Assembly: GCA_025451785.1 (NCBI GenBank)
Contig: JANWJV010000026.1
Span: forward strand, 1-60,326
Origin: Bacteroidia bacterium
GTDB lineage: Bacteria; Bacteroidota; Bacteroidia; JANWJV01
Direction of reading: 5' to 3'
DNA: 60,326 nt
The notes under the pieces are model-generated. The model was given only the letters and a program-made list of their open reading frames with translations. It had not been told where the DNA came from and made no database searches. Positions 41,901 to 51,200 of the stretch are shown here, piece after piece; position 1 is the first letter of the stretch; each line of letters opens with the position of its first letter. Made by a program: the position numbers and the translations under genes.

Positions 41901-44177
41901 TGTTATGTTCGGGTTAGGTTTTGGATTAACGGTTACTCCTACCGTAGCCGTACTGGAACAACCACTGGTAGTAGCTGTTACCGTATAGGTAGTGCCGGTA
42001 GTTGGGCTCACCGTAATTGCGGCGGTGGAAGCGCCTGTGTTCCACGAATAGGTAGTTCCACCATTCGCGGTAAGCGTTGTGCTGCTGCCATTACAGATCA
42101 CTATGGTTCCGGTAATGTTCGGATTCGGGCTTGGGTTAACAGTAACTCCAACAGTAGCGGTATTACTGCAAGTACCGTTAGAAGCCGTAACAGTGTAAGT
42201 AGTATTGGTAGTAGGGCTTACCGTAATTGCGGCAGTGGATGCGCCCGTATTCCATGAATAAGAAGTACCACCGTTGGCGGTAAGAGTGGTGCTGCTGCCA
42301 TTACAAATAACAATGGTCCCTGTAATGTTTGGATTAGGAATAGGATTCACCGTAACAGTTACCGGAATGGTGTATGTTCCGGGACAGGTTCCAACATAAT
42401 AAGTAGTGGTAGTAGTAAGCGTAGGTGTAATGTAAGAAGCGCCGCTGCCAAGCACTGTTCCACCTACACTGGCGTTGTACCAAACAATGGAAGTACCCGA
42501 AGGAACGGTTCCGGTAAGCACAGCATTGAGCGTGGCCGTTTGTCCTGAACAAATGGTAACGGAATTAGTGGTGATAATGAAATTAGTGACCACCGCATTA
42601 TTATTGCCAAGTCCGCCGCGTGTAGCTCCGTTAGGATTGAACTCGGTAAGCGCGTTTGAATTGGTGGTACCGTTGTTACCCCCGTTCGCGTTCCTGGTGA
42701 TAACACCATTTGAAATAGCGATGTGCCCTCCTCCTCCTCCTCCTCCGGGACCTTCGGCCTCGTTGATGGGAGAACAGAAACAAAATGCTCCGGCGGTAAG
42801 CACCTGGTTGCCGCCATTGCCACCGTTGGTATTGATGGTAATGCCTGAAATTGCTCCTACTGAATTCACGATCACTGTCCCTCCTGCTCCGCCGCCGCCT
42901 GCTCCATCTTTACCCGCAATTCCGTTTGCGGGAGGAGTGCCCTGCGCGGTAACACCGTTAACGCCGTTAGAGGTAATAGTGCCTGTTCCTGAAACAGTAC
43001 CGTAGTTCATAATATAAACAAGAGCGCCACCGGCACCGCCTACTCCGCCAAAACCCTGGTCCTGGTCACCAGAGCCGCCTCCACCGCCCATAAAAAGTCT
43101 TCCGCCGCTATAGTCAAGCGGCCTGCCGCCAAAACCACCCTGGTTATTTCGTACATCACCGCCCCAGGCACCGTTCGCCGGGCCAATGGCCATGGCGTTC
43201 TGGTTGCTGCTCGAAAAAGTATAGCCGCCCTTACCGCCGCCGGTAGAGTTACCATTGTTCAACAAATTGATCGTGTTGAGCGGAGGCTCTAAGGCCCAGG
43301 CAGTACCAAATGTTCCGGTAAGATCGGGAACACCCCATCCTTTCCACAAAGCAGGATTTCCGCCGTTGCCGCCACCGCCGCCACCGCCGTTAAGCGCTGT
43401 TCCGCCGCCACCGCCGTTTGCCGCTGCTCCTTTGCAATATCTTCCTCCCAGCGGATCATAAAAAGCCTGGTAACCTACAATGCCTTCTCCTTTTTCGGCA
43501 CCGTACCTCGCATCGGTAGAGCCTACGTTATTGGTACCGAACTGGCTCAGGTTCTCCAGCAGCACGCCGCCGCGGAAACCCAAGCCGGTAGCAAGTATTT
43601 GTCCACCCGCATTAATAACAGTATTGTTGAGGACCTCCACGGCGATCACTCCGCCTGTGGCTCCGTTCCATGCCGGACACGTAAGCACGCCAGCGGCGTT
43701 AATGGTAAGCGAATTGTAGCGCTGTACCCTTATCACCTGCACGTTGCCGGAGGACGTATAGGAGTTCTTGAGCAAACAGTCAACAGTAATGGTAGTTCCG
43801 TTGGGAACCGTTCTCACCTGCTGCATTTCCCAAAGGCCGCTGTTGTTATACGCTGATATCTGCCCCCAGGTCGTATCGTTGGGGCTCGCTACAATTCCGC
43901 TCAGGCTTCCGAAAATACTGGCGCCCTGCATTTGTATGATCAGGATAAGATCACCGGGAGCCAGTACACCGCTAAAGCGTCCGTTGGTGTTCAACCCGCT
44001 GCCAGCCACAGTAAGAGTAGTAGTACCCGCAGCGGCATTGGCAGTAAGTGTAGTGTATTCGTTTACAATGGTGTTAGCGGCATTGATCGTGCCAACGCCA
44101 TCCTTACCGCGTTGTGCGCTAAGGGAGGTACAAAAACAAAATAAGAAGAGAGATAGGGTAAGTTTTGATGCTCTCAT
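38979..44177 (-). CDS. Giant T9SS type B adhesin: Gly-rich, Ig-like and SprB modules
   Basis: A 1732-residue secreted protein with a signal peptide (MRASKLTLSLFLFCFCTSLSAQ). Residues about 245-485 are very rich in glycine, with runs such as GGGGGGTALNGGGGGGGNGG. Six 70-residue Ig-like repeats follow (about 612-1032; ITGTIVICNGSSTTLTANGG...TYSWNTGATTAAITVSPTT). Seven SprB repeats come next (about 1036-1559). A gliding-type C-terminal domain ends the chain (VPNVFSPNGDVKNDQF, VYDRWGEKVFE, GWDGRKRG, ending NVTLIR). The frame reaches 44219, but the signal peptide fixes the start at 44177. It is the third gene of the leftward operon with PorP/SprF. The role is presumably adhesion or gliding. Confidence 0.87.
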   Translation of the reverse strand: MRASKLTLSLFLFCFCTSLSAQRGKDGVGTINAANTIVNEYTTLTANAAAGTTTLTVAGSGLNTNGRFSGVLAPGDLILIIQMQGASIFGSLSGIVASPNDTTWGQISAYNNSGLWEMQQVRTVPNGTTITVDCLLKNSYTSSGNVQVIRVQRYNSLTINAAGVLTCPAWNGATGGVIAVEVLNNTVINAGGQILATGLGFRGGVLLENLSQFGTNNVGSTDARYGAEKGEGIVGYQAFYDPLGGRYCKGAAANGGGGGTALNGGGGGGGNGGNPALWKGWGVPDLTGTFGTAWALEPPLNTINLLNNGNSTGGGKGGYTFSSSNQNAMAIGPANGAWGGDVRNNQGGFGGRPLDYSGGRLFMGGGGGSGDQDQGFGGVGGAGGALVYIMNYGTVSGTGTITSNGVNGVTAQGTPPANGIAGKDGAGGGGAGGTVIVNSVGAISGITINTNGGNGGNQVLTAGAFCFCSPINEAEGPGGGGGGGHIAISNGVITRNANGGNNGTTNSNALTEFNPNGATRGGLGNNNAVVTNFIITTNSVTICSGQTATLNAVLTGTVPSGTSIVWYNASVGGTVLGSGASYITPTLTTTTTYYVGTCPGTYTIPVTVTVNPIPNPNITGTIVICNGSSTTLTANGGTSYSWNTGASTAAITVSPTTNTTYTVTASNGTCSNTATVGVTVNPSPNPNITGTIVICNGSSTTLTANGGTTYSWNTGASTAAITVSPTTGTTYTVTATTSGCSSTATVGVTVNPKPNPNITGTIVICNGSSTTLTANGGTTYSWNTGATTAAITVSPTTGTTYTVTATTNGCTNTATTGVTVNPVPNPNITGTIVICSGNSTTLTANGGTTYSWNTGATTAAITVSPTTATTYTVTATSSGCSNTATVGVTVNPKPNPNITGTIVICNGSSTTLTANGGTTYSWNTGATTAAITVSPTTGTTYTVTATTNGCTNSATVGVTVNPKPTPGITGTIVICNGSSTTLTANGGNTYSWNTGSTTAAITVSPSTNTTYTVIATAVNGCTNTATTGVTVNPTPNLALSSTNATCGSSNGTASSTASGGTGTYTYLWSPSGKTTAIATGLSAGSYTLTVTDGSGCTRTSAISISNSNGPSASITASGNILCNGASTGTATVSAGNGTSPYTYSWSPSGGNAATANGLSAGTYTVTVTDANGCQGTQTVSITQPTAVAAAVGSSSASCSASNGTASVTASGGTGAFTYSWATGGQTTATATGLSAGTYTITVTDGNSCVRTATVAVNSSSGGTATATATANASCSGSANGSATASITGGTSPYTFSWNNGQATANATGLSAGTYTVTVTDANNCQSTQTVNITQPTAIAANTGSTNSNCSGSTGTASVTASGGTGAFTYLWSGGQTTQTATGLSSGIYNITVTDANGCTQTANATISNNNAPALTLTSNIGVLCNGGSNGSASMSAAGGTGAYTYSWSGGAGTNSSANGLIAGTYTLTVTDSMGCQSIQTVGIAQPAALGAATSSVSANCGANDGSASVTASGGTGAFTYAWSNGGTNSSITGLSVGNYTLTVTDNNGCTQTAQVNVGQNGGPTASAGSAVTISQGSSTILNGNGGGTYTWNPSTGLSCSNCQNPTATPSVTTTYTLIVTDINGCTDSDTVTVTVFIDIICAEVFVPNVFSPNGDVKNDQFNLVPNNCMEAYTLSVYDRWGEKVFETKDLSFGWDGRKRGKPMNTDVFVYVLEVFMNDGTVVKRKGNVTLIR
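41080..42350 (-). repeat. Array of six Ig-like repeats with a 210-bp period
   Basis: Within the 1732-residue adhesin gene, equivalent positions recur at 41291, 41501, 41711, 41921, 42131 and 42341, exactly 210 bp (70 codons) apart. The copies are nearly identical in protein and similar in DNA, which points to recent duplication or gene conversion. Confidence 0.8.
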
Positions 44178-44219
44178 GAGGGAAAGATAGTAAGTTTTCC
44201 CAAAAGATGCAAAAAACAC

Positions 44220-45224
44220 TTAAAACTTACTTGTATCGATCAGCGGCTCGCCCTTTATACCCACCAGGTAAAGGGAGAATTCCCAGGCGCCTCTACCGTT
44301 TGTGTAATTGTTCAGGTACGATGTATTGATATCATAACTGAAGCGGAACACATGCCGGTCGTTCTTTAATCCTATGTTCAGTACACAAGCGGCATCGCGA
44401 TGGCGGTAATCAAGACCGAATACAGCATCATAATAGGTGTCTTTGATCTTATAAAATCCCATACAACCTATATTGAACTCGCGGGTCCTGGCCTCTGTCA
44501 TAACAAGCACCATGGGTATGATCTTCAGCTTATCATTTATCTGCGCAGTAGCACCAAGGGTATAGTTCCAGCGCATGGGCTGACGGGCATCAGTACCGGT
44601 AAATGATTCTTTGGGCCTGGGGATGTGCTGCACCGATAATCCTATTTGGGGATGCACCTTGTGCTCCTTCTCCATGTATTTGTAATTGATACCCATATTG
44701 GCATCAAAGCCCAGCCGGCTCGTACGGGCAAAGTTTTCCTGCGGGTCGATGCTGGTATCAAAATCGCCTTCGTCGAAGGAATACTGTACATCGTAGGTAT
44801 AGGTAGAGGGATCGAAGCTCTTATAAAGCAGCCCTATCTGTAAACCGGTGGTGAGCCAGTGTTCGTTGAAAGCCCCTCCTGTAATATCATACGAGCCTCC
44901 CGCCAGGAAATTGAGCGTATTGAAATGCCCCGAGCCTCCCCTGTTGTTGATGAGGCAGGCCCCGATACCAAATTTCTTGTCCCAGTTCTCATAAGGCTGG
45001 TCGTAGGCCAGGTACATGGTGTTGTAAGGCTTAATACCCAGCGCATGCCATTGCGAACGATAGTCGCTCACAATGCGATAATCCCCTTTTTCACGGCAGA
45101 ACATGCCGGTTAAGGCGGGGTTCATGTATTGCACCGTCACATCGTACTGTGAAAGGTGGAAGTCCTGTGCCAGGGCCGGCGCTGCTGCGCAGACTGCAAG
45201 GACGATGGAGAGAAACTTTTTCAT
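44220..45224 (-). CDS. PorP/SprF-family T9SS outer-membrane protein
   Basis: A 334-residue outer-membrane barrel of the PorP/SprF family, which supports secretion or surface attachment of T9SS type B cargo; SprF is needed for SprB export in F. johnsoniae. A signal peptide (MKKFLSIVLAVCAAAPALAQ) is followed by the family's opening DFHLSQYDVTVQYMNPALTG. It is followed by strand-rich sequence and a C-terminal YLVGIKGEPL. It lies 18 bp after the 2561-residue adhesin and 42 bp before the 1732-residue adhesin, so all three form one leftward unit. Specific service to these two adhesins is inferred from that linkage. Confidence 0.93.
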   Translation of the reverse strand: MKKFLSIVLAVCAAAPALAQDFHLSQYDVTVQYMNPALTGMFCREKGDYRIVSDYRSQWHALGIKPYNTMYLAYDQPYENWDKKFGIGACLINNRGGSGHFNTLNFLAGGSYDITGGAFNEHWLTTGLQIGLLYKSFDPSTYTYDVQYSFDEGDFDTSIDPQENFARTSRLGFDANMGINYKYMEKEHKVHPQIGLSVQHIPRPKESFTGTDARQPMRWNYTLGATAQINDKLKIIPMVLVMTEARTREFNIGCMGFYKIKDTYYDAVFGLDYRHRDAACVLNIGLKNDRHVFRFSYDINTSYLNNYTNGRGAWEFSLYLVGIKGEPLIDTSKF

Positions 45225-45242
45225 AGCCTCATTATTTTAGGA

Positions 45243-48200
45243 TCACTTTATCATTGTTACATCACCCACCATCTTCACCGAAACATCATCGATCGTTACA
45301 CCGTTAAGCACCCACACATACACTCCTCCCGGCTGCATTTTGTTATGGAAGCTTCCGTCCCATCCCCTTGCCTGGTCATACGATCTGAATATTTCGATAC
45401 CCCATTCGTTGAACACGCGGAAGTCGAGCTCTTTGAAAGGACCGCCCTTCACAAAGAGCACATCGTTATGGTTATCGCCGTTAGGTGTAAAGGCCGAGGG
45501 CACAGCAGGCTTGCCCACTTTGGGTTGGTCGCAATCATCCACGGTAACTGAATCCGTAAGAATAGAAACACAGCCTGAGTCAGATATTGCTGTCAGGGTG
45601 ACCAGATAAGTTCCCGCTGTGAGATAAGTATGGTTAGGGTTCTGCAGGTTGCTGTTTGTGGAATCACCAAAGTTCCAGTTCCAGCCGCCGATGGTTCCGC
45701 CGGAGACAGATGAACCGTCAACGAACATGGCCGAGTCAGGGCAATAGGCCGACCATGTGAAGAGCGCTGTGGGCAGCGGGTTCACATAAATGCTCTTTGT
45801 CACAGTGTCAGAACATCCTCCTCCGGTCGCTACGATCAATGTGATCGTTTGACTTCCTGTGGAGCTGAACGTGGTGCTCGCGCTCTTAGTGGTGGCGCCA
45901 AAGCTCCATGCCCAGGTAGTAATGGTTCCATTCTGAACTGTAGAAGTATCCGTAAAGTTGATCACCGCGTTGAGACAGGCCGGAGAGTGAACAAAATCAG
46001 CAACCGGTTTCGACTCGATTGTGATCACAAGACTGTCCTTCGCGGCAAGGCAGTTGCCGTTACCGGTGGTGCTGTACACAATGGTCACCTGGCCAGCCGT
46101 GATATCGGCAGCGCTCGGTATGTAAGTAGCGGTAGCCGATGAATCGTTGGGTGTAAAGGTACCGCTGCCCGAAGTGCTCCATTTTGCTCCGCCGGCGATC
46201 GTGAAGACACCGTTGAGATTTACATTGCTTCCCGCGCAGATCACCACATCAGCGCCAGCACTTGCGGTGGGCGCCGGTGTGAAGGTGATGGTAATGGTAT
46301 CTGACACCAGCTGGCACGCTTTGGTGGCAGTTAGCACCAGGGTAACACTTCCTGAAGTGATATCGGCCGCGCTGGGAACATAGGTCGCGTTGAGCGTTGA
46401 ATCGTTCGGCGTGAAGGTACCGGTACCGCTGCTGGTCCATTTTCCTGTGCCAGAGCCGCCGATCACCTGTCCGTTCAGCTGGAAAGTAGCGTTGTTGCCA
46501 CAGAGGGTCGTATCAGCGCCCGCAAGTGTAGTGGGAATGCTTGTGATACGAATTACAACTGTATCCGATACGGGAACGCAGCTTCCGTTGTTGGTCGATG
46601 TAAGTATAAGGGTTACTTTACCCGCCGCAGTATCAGCGTTGCTAAGCAGATAGTTCGCGTTAAGCGTAGTGTTGTTCGGCGAGAAGCTGCCGCTGCCAAG
46701 TGTTGACCACTGGCCGGTGCTTGAACCGCCTGAAACCGATCCATTAAGGCCTGCTACCAATACGCCTTTACAGATATAGATATCAGCGCCCGCATTCACA
46801 ATAGGCCTTGGGGTGAACGTGATCACCATGGTATCAGTAGATGCCGCGCACTGACCATTGCCGGTAGAAGTCAGCACCATCGTTACCGAACCCGCGCTCG
46901 TATCTGCCGCGCTGGGTATATACATTCCATTAAGCGTACTATCGTTCGGCGAGAAGGTTCCGCTTCCAAGTGTGCTCCATTTCGCTCCGGTGGCAATGCT
47001 CACCGCGCCGGCAAGGGTCACGTTCGGGTTGTTGGAACAAATGCTTTGGTCAGGACCCGCGTTCACAATGGGACCGGGTATTACAGTGATCACTACTGTA
47101 TCTCTCGCTGCCAAACAACCTCCGTTGTTTGTGGAAGTAAGAACAAGAATGATCTTCTTAGTGACTGTATCCTGGTTGCTGGGTTTGTACTGACCATTGA
47201 GCGTTGTGTTGTTCGGGATAAAAGTACCGGTACCATTGGTGGTGGACCAGATGCCGGTTCCGCCCCCACCTATCACCTGCCCGTTGAGGTTGGCAACACC
47301 ATTGGTACAGATGGTGATGTCGGCACCCGCTTTCGCTACAGGAGGATTGGTATAGGTGATAACAAGCGTATCGGTTGCGGGGAGACAGTTACCATTATTG
47401 GTAGAGGTGAGGATGATCGTCACACTGCCTGCCGCGGTATCCGCGCTGCTCGGGATATAGGTGGTGGTCATCGACGTATTGTTCGGTGACCAGGAACCGC
47501 TGCCTGAACTTGACCATTGTCCGCTGGTGGCGCTGCCACCCAGCGAACCATTGAGTGTCACGTTGGGGTTGGTCTTACAAGCGCTCATATTCGCGCCTGC
47601 GGTGACGATGGGCGCGTTGGTGAAAGTGATCGTGATGGTTTGCGAAGTAAGGGCGCAGCCACCTGTTGCTGTAAGAGTAAGTGTTACGCTTCCCGCGGCT
47701 GTATCTGCCGCGCTGGGAATGTATTGGGCATTAAGTGTAACGTTGTTCGGTGAGAAGGTACCGCTGCCGCTCGTGCTCCAGATACCTGTACCGGTTGAAG
47801 TAGCTCCGTTAAGGTTTACCGTAGCATTGTTGGCGCAAAGCGTTTGGTTGCCACCCGCGTTCACGGTAGGTGTCCTCCTGTATTTGATCACCATGGTGTC
47901 TTTCACAGGGTTACAGCCGCCGTTATTGGTCGAGGTCAGGATAAGTATCACCTGCCCCGCCGATGTATCGGCGCTGCTTGGGATATAAGTAGCGTTGAGC
48001 GTATTGTTGTTCGGCGACCAGGAACCGCTGCCCAGCGTTGACCAGGTGCCGCTTCCGGTAGAAGAAGATCCGGCGAGCTGGTAATTAGGATTGCTTAGAC
48101 AGATGGTAGTGTCCTTGCCCGCGTTAACGCTCGGAGCATTGGTATAGGTGATCTTCATGCTGTCGATCACAGGTAAGCAGTTGCCGTTATTGGTCGATGT

Positions 48201-51200
48201 GAGGTAAAGAGTTACTGAACCTGCAAGCGTATCAGCGCTGCTCGGCATGTAGGTCGCGTTCAGCGTAACGTTGTTCGGCGACCAGGAGCCGCTGCCGCTG
48301 GTGCTCCATGAACCTGTAGATGAACCTCCGCTCACTACACCAGCCAGGATCACGTTGGCATTATTGGAACATACCGAACGGTCAATGCCCGCGTCAACCC
48401 TTGGCGCATTGGTGATCGTAATAACGATCTGGCTGGTAGCAGGTGTACAACCGAGGTTATTGGTAGTGGTAAGCGTTAGCGTTACCGTTCCCGCCGCCGT
48501 ATCAGCGTTGCTAGGGATATAAGTAGTGTTCAATGAAATATTGTTCGGCGACCAGGTGCCGCTGCCGCTGGTGCTCCACACACCCGAACCAGTGGTAGAA
48601 GTTCCGCTAAGTACAACGTTGGGATTGTTGGCGCAAACCGTTTGGTTCGTTCCGGCACTGGCCGTAGGCGGTGTGCCTATCTGCACGTTCACTGTAGCCA
48701 CGGGACTCGTACATCCGTTCACTGTTATCGTTACCGTATACACACCCGCTGCCGCTGTAGTCACCCCGGTTATAGAGGGATTCTGCAGCGAAGAACTGAA
48801 GCTGTTCGGGCCGATCCAGGTATAGGTGGCACCCGAAGTGAAGTTCGAAGTAAGGTTAAGCGTATTACCCTGGCATACCGGGCTGTTGCTGTTAAGCGTG
48901 GGTGCCGCGGGTGTGGGATTTACCGTCACAAGAATAGTAGTGGAATTGGTACATCCGTTCACATCCGCGGTAACTGTATAAGTAGTGCTCGTGCTTGGGC
49001 TCACCGTTATTGCCGCAGTGCTGGCGCCTGTGTTCCATGAGTAAGTATTACCGCCATTGGCAGTAAGCGTTGTGCTTTGACCACTGCAAATGGTTGTGGT
49101 ACCCGTAATGGTGGGTGTCGGCTTTGGACTAACCGTTACCTGCACCGTTGCGGTATTGGTACAGCCGCTGGTAGTTACCGTTACTGTATATGTTGTATTG
49201 GTTGTGGGACTCACTGTTATTGCCGCTGTGGTTTGTCCTGTATTCCATGAATAGGTGCCGCCGCCGGTGGCAGTAAGCGTTGTGCTGTTGCCGCTGCAAA
49301 TGCCTGAATTACCTGTAATGTTCGCGTTGGGCAAAGGTGTTACCGTTACTTGTCGCGAAGCGCTGTTCGTACAACCATTGTTATCTGTTGCTGTAACTGT
49401 ATAGATGGTTGTTGATGTAGGGCTCACAGTAATTGACGTGGTAGTAGCTCCGGTGTTCCATGAATAAGAGATACCGCCGTTGCCGGTAAGCGTGGTGCTG
49501 GCACCCGCGCAAATAGTGCTGGTACCTGTCACTGTCACTGTGGGTTTCGGGTTCACCGTTACGGATACCGTTGTGGAGTTAGTACAGCCATTCGTATTCG
49601 CGGTAACCGTATAGGTGGTGTTGGTACTGGGGCTTACGGTGATCGCCGCTGTAGATGCGCCGGTGTTCCATGAATAGGTGGTGCCGCCGCTTGCGGTAAG
49701 CGTAGTGCTTGTACCGTTACATATCGTGGTATTTCCCGATACTGTGGGTGTGGGTTTGGGACTTACGGTTACCAGTACTGTGGCTGTATTGGTACAACCA
49801 TTTAACGCGGTGGCAGTAACTGTATACGTTGTATTTGTAGTAGGACTTACCGTTATAGCGGCGGTTGTTTGTCCTGTATTCCATGAATAAGTATTACCAC
49901 CCGTTGCAGTGATCGTTGTGCTGTTGCCGCTGCAAATACCGGTAGTGCCTGTAATGGTTGGTGTTGGTAGAGGATTGACCGTCACCGCCCTCGTTGCCGA
50001 ATTGGTACAGCCATTCACATCGGTAGCCGTTACGGTATAGGTTGTATTCGTTGTGGGACTTACTGTAATTGCCGCGGTTGTCGCGCCCGTATTCCAGGAA
50101 TAGGTACTACCGCCATTACCTGTAAGCGTGGTGCTGTTACCGGCACAAATGGTAGCTGTGCCTGTGATGGTAACAGTAGGCTTGGGATTCACTGTTACCG
50201 CTATAGTGGTTGAATTAGAGCAGCCGCTGGTGGTAGCGGTTACTGTATAGGTAGTGTTCGTACTCGGGCTCACCGTAATGGCTGCGGTGCTTGCGCCCGT
50301 GTTCCATGAATAGGTGGTGCCGCCGCTCGCTGTGAGCGTGGTGCTTTGTCCATTACATATAGTACTGGTTCCGCTGATAGAAGGCGTAGGCAGCGGAGTC
50401 ACCGTAACCTGCTGTGTGGCCGTATTGCTGCAGCCGCCCGTGGTGGCCGTAACAGTGTATGTGGTGGTTACCGTGGGGCTCACGTTAATGGCCGCAGTGG
50501 TTTGACCGGTATTCCATGAATAGGTAGTTCCACCCGCAGCCGTAAGTGTCGTACTGCCACCCGCGCAAATGGCGCTGGTACCCGATATCGTTGGATTAGG
50601 GATGGGATTGACAGTTACCGCAATGGTGGTAGATCGCGAACAGCCGCCGGTGGTTCCGGTCACTGTATAAGTAGTGGTTGTGGTGGGACTTACGGTGATC
50701 GCCGCAGTTGTAGCACCTGTGTTCCATGAATACGTTGTAGCTCCGCTGGCTGTAAGGGTGGTGCTTTGCCCGTTACATATCGTACTTGTACCCGTTATGG
50801 TTGGCACAGGGTTCGGGTTAACCGTCACCTGTACTGTGGCAGAATTACTACAGCCTCCTGCCGTAGCAGTGACCGTATACGTGGTAGCGGTACTTGGGCT
50901 AACGGTTATCGCGGCCGTAGTTTGCCCTGTGTTCCAGGAATAGGTAGTACCGCCACTCGCCGTGAGCGTGGTGCTGGAGCCGGCACAAATGGTCGTAGTT
51001 CCGGCTATACTCGGGTTCGGTATGGGGTTGATCGTTATGTTCGTGGTTATACTATCTATACAACCAATATTCGTAAAGACCTTGAGCTTGACCGAATAAG
51101 TACCCCCTGTTGTATAGCTGTGCGTTGGATTCGTTAGTGTAGAGGTGCCTCCGTCACCGAAAAACCAGGAGTATCCTGTAATGGTCGCGTTTGTTGATTT

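Noticed and set aside
38979-44177. SusCD-like or polysaccharide utilisation locus
   Set aside because: No SusD, glycoside hydrolase or SusC-type receptor is present; the only TonB receptor at 30688 lacks a SusD partner.
46249-46440. Minus-frame alternative ORFs in the adhesin repeats
   Set aside because: They arise because repeats keep several frames open; the main frame is continuous from signal peptide to sorting domain.
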